The notes: generated from the letters alone by a model not told the origin. A stretch of 64,000 bases of DNA from Acidobacteriota bacterium (GCA_016201275.1 JACQDB010000090.1:16598-80597), one strand, 5' to 3'. Shown: positions 7,793 to 15,904, counted from the first letter of the stretch. Program-made: numbers and translations.

Positions 7793-10552
7793 TTACGGTT
7801 TGGCCGCCATCCAATTTTTGCCTGCGTGAACTTCGACGATCAGCGGCACACTCAATTTATAAACCGCTTCCATCTCTGCTTTGACCAACTCGCGCACGCG
7901 GGCAATCTCCGTTTCCGGCACTTCCAATAACAACTCGTCGTGGACTTGCAGAACCACTTGCGCCTTCATGCCTTCGCGCTCCAGACGGTCGTGAACTTTC
8001 AACATCGCCATCTTCATCAGGTCGGCGGCAGAAGCTTGCAAAGGCGCGTTGATGGCTTCGCGTTCGGCTCTGGCGCGCAAGGCGTGATTCTTGTTGTTGA
8101 TGTCGGGGATTGGTCGGCGACGCCCGAATATACTTTTGACAAAACCCGTCTCGCGGACTTGTTCGGGAACCGTTTCCATGTAGCGCCGCACGCCTTTATA
8201 AGTGGCGTAATAATCATCAATCGCTTTCTTGGCTTCGGCGCGTGACAGCGTTGTGCGTTGCGCCAGACCAAAGGCCGCGACCGCATACGGAATGGCGAAG
8301 TTGACAATCTTGGCCAGCCTTCGCAAATCGTGTTCTTCCTGTTTGGTCTTCGCGCCAAAAACTTCACGCGCCGTTTTCGCATGAATGTCTTCGCCTTTTT
8401 GAAATGCTTCGGTCATCAACTCGTCGCCGGTCAGATGGGCGAACAGGCGCAACTCAATTTGCGAATAATCGGCGGACATCAACACATAACCCGGCGACGG
8501 CACAAAGGCGGCGCGTATGCGGCGGCCAAGCTCTGTGCGAACCGGAATGTTTTGCAGATTCGGATTGGTGCTGCTCAATCTTCCGGTTGCCGCTACCGCC
8601 TGATTCAAGGTCGTGTGAACGCGCCCTGTACGCGGGTTGATGAGTTTCGGCAAGGCGTCAACATAAGTGTTTTTCAGTTTGGCAATCTCGCGGTATTCGA
8701 TAATTAATTTCGGCAGTTCGTACTTCGTTGCCAGTTCTTCCAAGACATCGTTCGAGGTAGAAATTTTGCCGGTCTTGGTGCGGCGGCTCACTTCAAAATT
8801 CAAGCGCTCGAAGAGGTCGCCAAGTTGCGTAGGCGAATTGATATTGAATTCGCAACCGGCGAGCGCGTAAATCTCTTTGGTCAACCGCGTCAGTTCTTTT
8901 TCCATTTCGCCACCGGCTTTTTCCAGCGCCGCAAAATCTATGCGGACGCCGACGCGCTCCATTTCAAACAACACTTCAACCAACGGCAATTCGATTTCGG
9001 TGTAAATGTTTTCCAACTCTTTGGCCTGCAATTGCGCTCGCAACACCTCGGCGAGTTGAAACGTCAAATCGGCGTTTTGCAGAGCGCGCAATTCATCGGC
9101 CTCGAAACCATCCAGCGCAGCGGGCAAGGTCAAGCCCAAATATTCGCGAGCGATTTCCGGCAACGGATAATTGCTGCGATTCGGGTCTAACAAATAAGCC
9201 GCAAGCAAGGTATCGTTTACCACATTTTCGAGGTGAATCGCCGGGCTGAATTTTTGAATCGCGCCGTCCGAAGTTTCTTTCTTAGGTTGCGTCGAAGCAA
9301 ACAGCGGCGAAGCTTCGAGTTGGTTGACTTCATCCGTCGCGGCCTGAGTTTCGACGTAGTTGTGCAGCAACGTCAGTGTAGTTTTCCAATCGTGAACAGA
9401 CTTGGCGAGCAAGCCGTTTTCTAAAACTTCTTGTATTTTTGCGAACGCCGCCGCGCCGTTTTTGAACTTCTCGAAATCAATCAAAGCCGCTTTTGCAGGA
9501 GCCGTTGAAATCGCCAGGCCAAATACTGCGCCGCCTCTTTCGGCAAGCGCCACAGCGAAGCCTTCGCCCGACCACAGAGATTTAATCAACTCGTCGAGCG
9601 CCGCCGGTTTGGTGATCAGGGAATATTTCGGGGTTCCGACTTTGCGCGCCGCAACGGCAGCGATGGTTTGCAGATTAGCGGCGTCGGTGAATTCTCTGGT
9701 CAGCGTGTTGAATTCCAATTCAGCAAATAATTCATAAGCGAGGCGGCGATCCGGCTCTTCATAAATCAAGGTTTTGAGGTCGAGTTCAATCGGCATATCG
9801 CAAACGATGCGCGCCAGTTCCCGCGATTGGCGAATTAAATCGGCGTTGTTTTGCAGGCTCTCGCGATAGACTTTACGGCTGATTTCATCGGCGTGCGCGA
9901 TGGCGTTTTCGATGTCGCCGTATTGCTGTATGAGCGCTTTTGCGCCCTTTTCGCCAATGCCGGGAGCGCCCGGTATATTGTCCGAAGCATCGCCCCAAAG
10001 CCCCAGCAAATCCACGATCTGATCGGGGCGCACGCTGAATTTTTCTTCGACGCCTTTGGCATCCATCCAGCGCAAATCGCCGCTCTGTTCGGTACGGAGA
10101 ATTTTCACCTGGTCGGTGATAAGCTGGCACAAATCTTTATCGTTGGAGACGATGGCAACGTCTAATCCGGCGGCTTCGGCTTTGCAGGCGAGCGTGCCAA
10201 TAATGTCGTCGGCTTCAAAACCGGCAAGGCGAATCAGCGGCACGCGCAAGGCTTGGCAGACGCGCTCAACATAAGGCAGTTGCGACACCAGATCATCGGG
10301 CATAGCGGCGCGATGCGCTTTGTACTTGTCAAACTGTTCATGGCGAAACGTCGGCTCTGGCGAATCGAAGGCGACGCCCAGATAATCGGGCTTTTCGTGA
10401 TTGATGAGACGCCGCAGCATCATAGTGAAGCCGTAGATGGCATTGGTCGCTTGGCCGCCGGAAGTTGACAGACTGCGAATGGCGTAATAAGCGCGATAGA
10501 GTTGCGACATTCCGTCAATCAGGAAGAGGCGTTGATTTTGTGTTGGAGCCAT
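7793..10552 (-). CDS. polA: DNA polymerase I, proofreading domain apparently inactive
   Basis: A 919-residue family A polymerase for Okazaki fragment processing and repair. Order: 5'-3' flap nuclease (1-290, LFLIDGMSQLYRAYYAIRS, VSNDKDLCQL), a 3'-5' exonuclease-like region (about 310-510), then the polymerase with motif A SADYSQIELRLFAHLTGD near 692, motif B RRLAKIVNFAIPYAVAAFGL and motif C VHDELLLE near 870. The DTET proofreading motif is missing (FAVALAERG instead) and the Asp of the YAxxD motif reads as Asn (LQNADLT), so no proofreading is expected. Motif B keeps Arg, Lys, Phe and Tyr but has Ala where most family members have Gly after Phe and Tyr. ATG 10552 is chosen over ATG 10561 because a promoter ends 7 bp upstream. 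Confidence 0.95.
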   Translation of the reverse strand: MAPTQNQRLFLIDGMSQLYRAYYAIRSLSTSGGQATNAIYGFTMMLRRLINHEKPDYLGVAFDSPEPTFRHEQFDKYKAHRAAMPDDLVSQLPYVERVCQALRVPLIRLAGFEADDIIGTLACKAEAAGLDVAIVSNDKDLCQLITDQVKILRTEQSGDLRWMDAKGVEEKFSVRPDQIVDLLGLWGDASDNIPGAPGIGEKGAKALIQQYGDIENAIAHADEISRKVYRESLQNNADLIRQSRELARIVCDMPIELDLKTLIYEEPDRRLAYELFAELEFNTLTREFTDAANLQTIAAVAARKVGTPKYSLITKPAALDELIKSLWSGEGFAVALAERGGAVFGLAISTAPAKAALIDFEKFKNGAAAFAKIQEVLENGLLAKSVHDWKTTLTLLHNYVETQAATDEVNQLEASPLFASTQPKKETSDGAIQKFSPAIHLENVVNDTLLAAYLLDPNRSNYPLPEIAREYLGLTLPAALDGFEADELRALQNADLTFQLAEVLRAQLQAKELENIYTEIELPLVEVLFEMERVGVRIDFAALEKAGGEMEKELTRLTKEIYALAGCEFNINSPTQLGDLFERLNFEVSRRTKTGKISTSNDVLEELATKYELPKLIIEYREIAKLKNTYVDALPKLINPRTGRVHTTLNQAVAATGRLSSTNPNLQNIPVRTELGRRIRAAFVPSPGYVLMSADYSQIELRLFAHLTGDELMTEAFQKGEDIHAKTAREVFGAKTKQEEHDLRRLAKIVNFAIPYAVAAFGLAQRTTLSRAEAKKAIDDYYATYKGVRRYMETVPEQVRETGFVKSIFGRRRPIPDINNKNHALRARAEREAINAPLQASAADLMKMAMLKVHDRLEREGMKAQVVLQVHDELLLEVPETEIARVRELVKAEMEAVYKLSVPLIVEVHAGKNWMAAKP

Positions 10553-10559
10553 GCCCTTC

Positions 10560-10589
10560 ATACTAAGAGCCGCGATTTCCGAGTGTCAA
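10560..10589 (-). promoter_or_regulatory. polA promoter, probably leaderless
   Basis: Read on the minus strand, a perfect TTGACA (10584-10589) is followed after 18 bp by TAGTAT (10560-10565). Only seven bases separate this -10 from ATG 10552, so transcription should begin at or next to the start codon, and the upstream ATG 10561 would be outside the mRNA. The geometry matches the promoters before the 125-aa coiled-coil gene and ruvX. Confidence 0.6.
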
Positions 10590-10717
10590 CGCCACGCCGC
10601 GTGAAAGTTTTTCTGTGCTGTGATTTCTTTACGACAAAGGAAGCTTGCATGATTTTTCCCGGCAACGCTTCGGCAGAAAAATCTGTATCGCGCACCGGCA
10701 GTTGGCTGCATACCAAT

Positions 10718-10741
10718 AAAAAAGCAGCCCTCGCGGACTGC
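10718..10741 (-). terminator. Rho-independent terminator for the coiled-coil gene
   Basis: On the minus strand GCAGTCC-GCGA-GGGCTGC forms a seven-pair stem (one G-U) with a GNRA tetraloop, followed directly by TTTTTT. It lies 33 bp past the stop codon of the minus-strand 125-aa gene. Confidence 0.85.
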
Positions 10742-10773
10742 CTCTGGAATTTTATTGGTGATGCGATGGAGGA

Positions 10774-11151
10774 CTACAAGGCCTTTCGTTCAAGGTCATC
10801 AACGCGGTCTTCCAGGTCATGATTCGCGCCTTGAAGTTTCAGCAAATCTTCATGAAAGATGCGCTGATTGCGCTTCATCTCGCGGACTTCAACGGTCAGC
10901 GTATCCAGTTTCGTCTTGACCTGATCGAACTTTCCATTGACCTGATCGAACTTTCCATTGACCTGATTGAACTTTTCATTGACCTGATCGAACTTTTCAT
11001 TGACCTCATCACGAAAGGCATGAAAGGCATCGCTCAAATCAACAACGCGAGCCAGAATCGCTTCGAGCATCGGATGGGTAGTCGGCGCTTTTTGAATCGC
11101 AGGGCTGTCCTCCGACTCTTCCTTAAGAATTTTGGTTTCATCTTCACTCAT
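10774..11151 (-). CDS. Small coiled-coil protein with internal heptad repeats
   Basis: A 125-residue soluble protein with no recognised family. After an acidic N-terminus (1-30), almost the whole chain is amphipathic helix. Residues about 50-78 are four near-identical heptads of the type VNEKFDQ, followed by a Leu-rich helix ending DLEDRVDDLERKAL. It should form a parallel coiled-coil oligomer. The heptads are encoded by a 21-bp tandem DNA repeat, so copy number may vary between strains. It has its own promoter and terminator and is flanked by polA downstream on the same strand. Role unknown. Confidence 0.75.
   Translation of the reverse strand: MSEDETKILKEESEDSPAIQKAPTTHPMLEAILARVVDLSDAFHAFRDEVNEKFDQVNEKFNQVNGKFDQVNGKFDQVKTKLDTLTVEVREMKRNQRIFHEDLLKLQGANHDLEDRVDDLERKAL
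10921..11004 (-). repeat. Four 21-bp tandem repeats inside the coiled-coil gene
   Basis: Four adjacent copies start at 10921, 10942, 10963 and 10984, differing by only two substitutions (T/C). Each encodes one heptad of the coiled coil (KFDQVNE/G register), so copy changes keep frame and helix phase. Confidence 0.9.
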
Positions 11152-11158
11152 GAGCCGA

Positions 11159-11188
11159 AGTGTAAGGGAGTTCGCTTGAGAAGATCAA
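11159..11188 (-). promoter_or_regulatory. Promoter of the coiled-coil gene, probably leaderless
   Basis: On the minus strand TTGATC (11183-11188), 18 bp, TACACT (11159-11164), then seven bases to ATG 11151. There is no ribosome-binding sequence between them. The arrangement equals that of polA and ruvX. Confidence 0.5.
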
Positions 11189-11220
11189 GTATTTTTCTTG
11201 ACCACAAAGCGAACGACTAT

Positions 11221-11250
11221 TTGACAATATCACCAGACATTTTCTAGAGA
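11221..11250 (+). promoter_or_regulatory. Candidate promoter for the structured leader and lipid-enzyme operon
   Basis: A perfect -35 TTGACA (11221-11226) with TAGAGA (11245-11250) 18 bp later. The -10 is weak (three of six). It is divergent from the coiled-coil promoter and would start a transcript near 11257, about 220 bases before the next gene. Confidence 0.35.
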
Positions 11251-11258
11251 CGACGTAT

Positions 11259-11374
11259 CGCTAACCAAGGCGAAGCAGGCAAAGGAGTCAACGCTATCAG
11301 GGCTGAGAAGCCTGAGACTTGCAGACATTCGTCGGATGTTTACTGCGTCGGCAACTTTCCCGCTTTGCCTAGCG
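11259..11374 (+). ncRNA. Candidate structured leader RNA with three-way junction
   Basis: CGCT (11259-11262) and AGGCGAAGC (11268-11276) pair with GCTTTGCCT (11362-11370) and AGCG (11371-11374), closing a domain of about 116 bases. Inside, CAGGGCT-GAGA-AGCCTG (11298-11314) forms a GNRA-capped hairpin and ACATTC-GTC-GGATGT (11325-11339) a second one. It lies in the 328-bp gap before the phosphatidyltransferase gene, behind a TTGACA box. It does not match the TPP, SAM, glycine, c-di-GMP or cobalamin consensus as I know them. It could be a riboswitch-like leader or an sRNA; the T-rich stretch at 11389-11407 is only a weak terminator. Confidence 0.35.
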
Positions 11375-11479
11375 CTTCATAAATCCCCTTATTTTTCGGG
11401 CTTTTTTCCACCCTCTTACTGTGGCATCGGCTTTGCACTGGCTCTCTCTGCGTGAAGTTTTTCGTGGAGGTATCAAGCG

Positions 11480-12163
11480 ATGGCCGAATCCCTGCTCAAT
11501 GCGAATTTCAAAGCGGCGGTGCGCGAGCAAAAAAGTTTCATAGCACCTTTGGAGCGGCTTTGTCTGAATCAACTGGCGCGCCGTTCTCCGCAATGGCTCA
11601 AGCCTGACCATCTGACGTTGTTAGGTTTTGCGGCGATGTTTCTGGCTGGCGTTTCCTATGCGGCGGCGCATTACTGGTCGCCTGCTTTGTTGCTGGTAAA
11701 TCTATGGCTGGCGGTGAACTGGTATGGCGACAGTTTGGACGGCACGTTGGCGCGCTATCGCGATAAACAACGACCGCGCTACGGCTTTTATGTTGACCAC
11801 ATCGTTGATGCGATTGGCTCCTTATTTCTGTTTTGCGGCTTGGCGGCTTCCGGTTTTATTACGCCGATGATTGCGCTGTTGTCGCTCATCGCCTATCTAT
11901 TGTTGATGATGGATTCGTTTCTGGCGACTTATACCATCGGCACGTTTCGCATATCGGTCTTCAAATTCAGCCCCACGGAATTGCGTCTGCTGCTGGCAAT
12001 CGGCAATACCTATGCTTTCTTCAAACCCAACGTGCATCTGTTCGGCGCAATCCATCGCTTCTTCGATGTCGCCTGCATAGTCGCCATGATTTGTATGACC
12101 GGGGTGTTGATTGCTTCGGTAGCGCGCAACACCATCACCTTGTACCGCGCCGAAAGGGTGTAA
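11480..12163 (+). CDS. CDP-alcohol phosphatidyltransferase family membrane enzyme
   Basis: A 227-residue integral membrane protein of the CDP-alcohol phosphotransferase family, which transfers a phosphatidyl or related group from a CDP-linked donor to an alcohol. The signature is complete at about residues 90-116: DGTLARYRDKQRPRYG followed by FYVDHIVD, with the metal-binding Asp residues in place. Several hydrophobic helices follow. GGAGG lies upstream of the ATG. The GtrA-like gene follows after 3 bp, so the two form an operon and the pair may act in lipid or lipid-linked sugar synthesis. The alcohol acceptor cannot be told from sequence. Confidence 0.85.
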   Translation: MAESLLNANFKAAVREQKSFIAPLERLCLNQLARRSPQWLKPDHLTLLGFAAMFLAGVSYAAAHYWSPALLLVNLWLAVNWYGDSLDGTLARYRDKQRPRYGFYVDHIVDAIGSLFLFCGLAASGFITPMIALLSLIAYLLLMMDSFLATYTIGTFRISVFKFSPTELRLLLAIGNTYAFFKPNVHLFGAIHRFFDVACIVAMICMTGVLIASVARNTITLYRAERV

Positions 12164-12166
12164 GCG

Positions 12167-12574
12167 ATGGAGGAATCATTGTCGAATAAAACCTCGCTGT
12201 TGCAACGCTGGTTGAAATTCAGCGCTGTCGGCTGCACAGGCATCGCCGTGCAACTCATCACGCTCAATCTGTTGTTGCGCCTTACCGGGCTGCATTACTT
12301 ACTGGCAACGGCGCTGGCGGTGGAATTGAGCGTGCTGCACAATTTCGCCTGGCACAGTCGCTGGACTTGGGCGGATCGCCAATCCGTCAGCAGAGGCGCG
12401 ATGTTGTTGCGCTTCAATCTGACCAACGGGGCGCTGTCCATTTTCGGCAATCTGTTTTTCATGTGGCTGCTGGTCGGCGGCGCGGGGATGGAAGCACGGG
12501 TGGCGAATGTCTTGACGATAGCGATTTGCGCGCTGGCCAATTTCATCTTGTCCGACCTGCTGGTTTTCACTTGA
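12167..12574 (+). CDS. GtrA-family membrane protein
   Basis: A 135-residue protein with four predicted membrane helices, the normal size for GtrA/DPMS-type proteins that help move polyprenyl-linked sugars across the membrane. Family features are the N-terminal FSAVGCTGIAVQLITLNLL and the loop HNFAWHSRWTWADR. The start ATG is three bases past the previous stop. It probably works with a polyprenyl-phosphate sugar system, though no glycosyltransferase sits beside it. Confidence 0.85.
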   Translation: MEESLSNKTSLLQRWLKFSAVGCTGIAVQLITLNLLLRLTGLHYLLATALAVELSVLHNFAWHSRWTWADRQSVSRGAMLLRFNLTNGALSIFGNLFFMWLLVGGAGMEARVANVLTIAICALANFILSDLLVFT

Positions 12575-12661
12575 AACCTGGAACCGCTGGCGACTCAACC
12601 TAGCGCCACACACGCGGCGGCATTTAACATTCTTATAGCGGCTTGCAGAGGTGTGCGATAT

Positions 12662-12692
12662 GTTGAGAGGCGGTCTGCGACCGCCTCTCAAC
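12662..12692. repeat. Perfect 14-3-14 palindrome, copy 1
   Basis: GTTGAGAGGCGGTC, loop TGC, GACCGCCTCTCAAC: a perfect 14-bp stem with a 3-base loop. It sits in the 334-bp gap between the GtrA and HtrA genes. A related element of equal stem and loop length lies at 40070-40100. No T-run follows, so it is REP-like rather than a terminator. The rest of this gap shows no gene; a possible -10 for the HtrA gene, TAGAAT, is at 12872-12877. Confidence 0.85.
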
Positions 12693-12908
12693 AAGGTGTC
12701 GTAGTCGCGGACAAATGAAATTCACTATAACCACTCCTTTTCTCTTCCCGAAAAATCATCAGGCGGCGCACGGGCTGCGTCCTGTCATCTTATAAAACTC
12801 TGCAACCTGTTATCCGGCTCAAGCGTTCAAGGTGACGGCGTAATTGAGTTTCGATTTAGCCATGATTTTTTTAGAATAATAGAGAGTGATTCAAGGAGGA
12901 AAAGTGAT

Positions 12909-14054
12909 ATGTATAAAGTTTCGGGCAGGCAGTTAATTTTGCTCGCGGTAGTTTCGGCAGTCCTGGCAGGCGTCATTGTTGCCTGCGCGCAAAAAGTTTG
13001 GAACAATCAAAACATCAGTCTGGAACGTCCGGTGGTCGCTGATCCTTCGGTTGCTACCGATGAACAAAACAACATCGAAGTCTATCGCGCCGTCAGCCCC
13101 GGCGTGGTCTTCATCACCAGCAAAAGTTATGTGGAAACCTGGTATGGCGTCTATCCGCAAGAGGGCAGCGGCTCCGGTTCCATCATTGATGATCAGGGTC
13201 ACATTCTGACCAATTATCATGTAGTGCAAGGGGCGACGCAACTCGAAGTGCAGATCGGCCAGGACAAATATGCGGGCTCCATCGTCGGCACTGACCGCGA
13301 TAACGACCTTGCGATTATCAAAGTTGATGCACCGCGTGATCGTTTGACGGTCGTTCGTCTGGGCGCATCGAAAGGGCTTGCCGTAGGGCAAAAGGTTCTT
13401 GCCATCGGCAATCCTTTCGGCCTGCAGCAGACCTTGACCACGGGCGTCATCAGCGGCCTCGAACGCCCTTTGCGCGATCCCGCCTCGCGGCGCATTATTG
13501 AAGGCGCGATTCAAACCGATGCCTCCATCAATCCCGGCAATTCGGGCGGCCCGTTGCTGAACGCACGCGGCGAAATGATTGGCATCAACACCATGATTTA
13601 CAGTCCCAACGGCGGCGGTTCCGTAGGCATAGGCTTTGCTGTGCCGGTGGACGCGGCGAAAAAAATCATCCCCGAATTGATTGCCAAAGGCCACATCGCA
13701 CGCCCGTGGATGGGCGTTTCCTTGATGCCTTTGAACCCGCGTTCGGCGCGGCAACTTGGTCTGGCGGTTGATAAAGGCTTGATTGTCGGCAATGTGTATC
13801 GCGGCAGCGGCGCAGCCCAAGCCGGATTGCGCGCCTCGGTGGTGCAGGACACGGCTTGGGGCAACACGGTGTTGCAGCAACTCGGCGACGTGATTCTTAC
13901 TGTCAACGGCCAAACCGTCGCCAGCACCGATGATCTGCAAACCGCTTTGAAAGATAAACGTCCGGGGCAAACGGTTGAAGTGGAAATCCTGCGCCAGAAC
14001 CGCCGCATCAACCTCACCCTCACCTTGAGCGAATTGCCCCAGGAATATCGTTGA
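12909..14054 (+). CDS. HtrA/DegP-like periplasmic serine protease (S1C) with PDZ domain
   Basis: A 381-residue envelope quality-control protease. The catalytic triad is His104 (TNYHVV), Asp133 (DNDLAIIKVD) and Ser212 (NPGNSGGPLLN). One PDZ domain follows at about 270-375. The N-terminus is a membrane segment ending in VIVAC, which fits a lipobox with Cys26, so the protein may be a lipoprotein; a simple membrane anchor is the alternative. The ribosome site is AAGGAGG. It is convergent with mltG, with a nested inverted repeat in the gap. Confidence 0.93.
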   Translation: MYKVSGRQLILLAVVSAVLAGVIVACAQKVWNNQNISLERPVVADPSVATDEQNNIEVYRAVSPGVVFITSKSYVETWYGVYPQEGSGSGSIIDDQGHILTNYHVVQGATQLEVQIGQDKYAGSIVGTDRDNDLAIIKVDAPRDRLTVVRLGASKGLAVGQKVLAIGNPFGLQQTLTTGVISGLERPLRDPASRRIIEGAIQTDASINPGNSGGPLLNARGEMIGINTMIYSPNGGGSVGIGFAVPVDAAKKIIPELIAKGHIARPWMGVSLMPLNPRSARQLGLAVDKGLIVGNVYRGSGAAQAGLRASVVQDTAWGNTVLQQLGDVILTVNGQTVASTDDLQTALKDKRPGQTVEVEILRQNRRINLTLTLSELPQEYR

Positions 14055-14055
14055 A

Positions 14056-14162
14056 GTCCCTAGTCCTTCGTCCTCAGCTTTTTAGTTATCGCCTTGAAAC
14101 TGGCTACAGGAGCCGATTTCAAGGCGATAACACCAATCAACTAAGGACTAGGAACTAGGGAC
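14056..14162. repeat. Nested inverted repeat between convergent genes
   Basis: GTTATCGCCTTGAAA (14085-14099) is perfectly complementary to TTTCAAGGCGATAAC (14117-14131). Outer arms GTCCCTAG near 14056 and CTAGGGAC at 14155-14162 also pair, with an AGTCCTT/AAGGACT block inside. The element fills nearly the whole gap between htrA-like and mltG ends and may stop transcription in both directions. Confidence 0.8.
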
Positions 14163-14175
14163 AAAGGACTAAACT

Positions 14176-15420
14176 TTATCGCTGTTGTCGCAGATTCCGG
14201 CGATACTCGGCAACCGCTGCTTCGTGTTCGGCAACGGTGCTAGAAAAGATGTGGCGACCGTCAATGCCGTTGGCGACGAAATAGAGATAGTCGGTGTCGG
14301 GCGGGTACAACGCGGCTTCCAGTGAAGCGCGGCTCGGTGAAGCGATAGGGCCGGGCGGCAAGCCCGCATAGATATAAGTGTTGTACGGCGAGAGGCGTTG
14401 TCGGTGGCGCGGTTGATTCGGATTGCCATCATAATCGCCTGCCAGAATCGCCGCATAAATAAAGGTCGGGTCACAAGCCAAAGGCATTCTCGCCTTCAAA
14501 CGATTCTTAATCACTGAAGAAATCTTTGGACGGTCTTCTTCGACTCGCGCCTCTTTTTCAATAATCGAAGCATAAGTGACGATCTGATGCACGGTCATTC
14601 CAAGTTGGCTGGCGCGTGCCGACCACTCCGGCGTAAAGACCTCTTTGAAACGATTGACCATCAATTGAATCAACTCTTCGGCGCTCGTGCCAGCGTTATA
14701 GTTATAGGTGTCAGCAAACAGATAGCCCTCCAAGTTGCGCGCTTGCGGCGCAAACTTGGCGATAGGGCGAGTATCATTCATCAAGCGTAAAAATTCCTGC
14801 TCGCTGGCTTTGCCGGTTACTTTGGCAAGGGTTCTGGCAATATCGAAACGGTTGTAGCCTTCCGGTATAGTGACGCGCTCGTAGGTGACTTCGCCGCGCA
14901 GCATTTTTTCGATGGCTTGCATAGGCGAAATTGGCGAATCGAATTTATAGACCCCGGCTTTCAAGTGTCCGCTGCGTCGCAAGGCGCGCACATACAACGC
15001 AAAGACCGTGGGATTTTTAACGATGCCGATTTGCTGTAGCTTGCCGATGATGGCTTGCGTACTCATGCCTTGTTGCACAATGATGGTCTGATTTTCATCG
15101 TGGACGACGGGTTGATAAAAATTCGTCCGCACCCAAAAGCCTGCGCCGATGCCGGTGATAATCAGCAGCAACAACAGGACGCCGATAAACTTAAAAAACG
15201 GGTGGCGGCGTTTCGTTGGTGGCTCGATGAGAGGCGTGGCGGAAAACTCTTTTTTGAGTTCGGCATCCAACCGCGCTTCCAATTGAGCATCGCTTGAGGC
15301 CGGTAAATCCGCTTTGATTAATTCGGAAAGCTCTGCGAATCCCGTATCGTTATGGGTTGCCGCCGACGCAGTATTGGGCGTCGCCTCTGGTAAATCCTTC
15401 ATCTGATCTGTCATCGTCAA
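14176..15420 (-). CDS. mltG: Endolytic peptidoglycan transglycosylase MltG (YceG)
   Basis: A 414-residue inner-membrane enzyme that cuts nascent glycan strands and so sets their length. After an acidic cytosolic N-terminus of about 90 residues comes one membrane helix (FFKFIGVLLLLLIITGIG), then a LysM-like domain and the YceG catalytic domain. The catalytic Glu lies in ASIIEKEA. Other family motifs are GYLFADTYNY, NTYIYAGLPPGPI and the C-terminal DYLYFVA region. The cytosolic part is longer than in E. coli. The start lies 3 bp after ruvX, so they form one operon; in-frame ATG codons at 15414 and 15402 are alternatives. Confidence 0.93.
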   Translation of the reverse strand: MTMTDQMKDLPEATPNTASAATHNDTGFAELSELIKADLPASSDAQLEARLDAELKKEFSATPLIEPPTKRRHPFFKFIGVLLLLLIITGIGAGFWVRTNFYQPVVHDENQTIIVQQGMSTQAIIGKLQQIGIVKNPTVFALYVRALRRSGHLKAGVYKFDSPISPMQAIEKMLRGEVTYERVTIPEGYNRFDIARTLAKVTGKASEQEFLRLMNDTRPIAKFAPQARNLEGYLFADTYNYNAGTSAEELIQLMVNRFKEVFTPEWSARASQLGMTVHQIVTYASIIEKEARVEEDRPKISSVIKNRLKARMPLACDPTFIYAAILAGDYDGNPNQPRHRQRLSPYNTYIYAGLPPGPIASPSRASLEAALYPPDTDYLYFVANGIDGRHIFSSTVAEHEAAVAEYRRNLRQQR

Positions 15421-15423
15421 TCA

Positions 15424-15837
15424 TCAATCGGGCAAGCCCGATAAATAGTCCCGTAAAATAATCGTCGCGGCCACTTCATCCGAATGCCTGCGCCGGGCCG
15501 AGCGCGTCAAACCCTGCGCCATCATCCACTGTTCCGCTTCGTAGCTGGTCAAGCGTTCATCCTGCGTCAAGACTGGAATCGCCAGTTCGCCGCGCAAGCG
15601 TTCCACAAAACGTAGCGTCTTTGCGGCGGCCTCGCCCATCGTGCCATCCATTCGCAGCGGCAAGCCGACCACCACGGCTTCAACTTCGAGGTCTTCGACT
15701 AAAAATTTCAAGCGCGCCAGGTCTTTATCTAACGATGACCGGCGAATGGTTTCAACCGGTCGCACGGTGATGCCGAGCGCATCCGATACCGCAATGCCAA
15801 TGTTTTTGGAGCCGAAGTCAACGGCAATCACCCGCAT
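15424..15837 (-). CDS. ruvX: RuvX/YqgF pre-16S rRNA nuclease or Holliday-junction resolvase-like protein
   Basis: A 137-residue RNase H-fold protein of the YqgF family, linked to 16S rRNA 5'-end processing. Visible motifs are VIAVDFGSKNIGIAVSD at the N-terminus (first catalytic Asp), VVGLPLRMDG, and the C-terminal DERLTSYEA and DEVAATIILRDYL. ATG 15837 is chosen because it begins just before the conserved DFG motif and a consensus promoter ends 8 bp upstream; an upstream in-frame start at 15897 would lie before that promoter. It is followed by mltG, a frequent gene order. Confidence 0.93.
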   Translation of the reverse strand: MRVIAVDFGSKNIGIAVSDALGITVRPVETIRRSSLDKDLARLKFLVEDLEVEAVVVGLPLRMDGTMGEAAAKTLRFVERLRGELAIPVLTQDERLTSYEAEQWMMAQGLTRSARRRHSDEVAATIILRDYLSGLPD

Positions 15838-15845
15838 AAAGTTTG

Positions 15846-15875
15846 AGTATAGGTAGCCACAGGAAAGCGTGTCAA
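15846..15875 (-). promoter_or_regulatory. ruvX-mltG promoter, probably leaderless
   Basis: On the minus strand a perfect TTGACA (15870-15875), an 18-bp spacer and TATACT (15846-15851, five of six). Eight bases then lead to ATG 15837 without any Shine-Dalgarno sequence. This is the strongest promoter seen in the window. Confidence 0.7.
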
Positions 15876-15904
15876 CGAGCGCGCTTCCCCGCCGCAACGG
15901 TACA

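Noticed and set aside
11298..11320. CTGAGA motif as in TPP riboswitches
   Set aside because: The flanking conserved TPP elements are missing and the motif here is part of a GNRA hairpin loop.
12933..13970. 345-codon antisense frame over the HtrA gene
   Set aside because: The + strand shows the full protease triad and PDZ domain; the antisense frame is a shadow.
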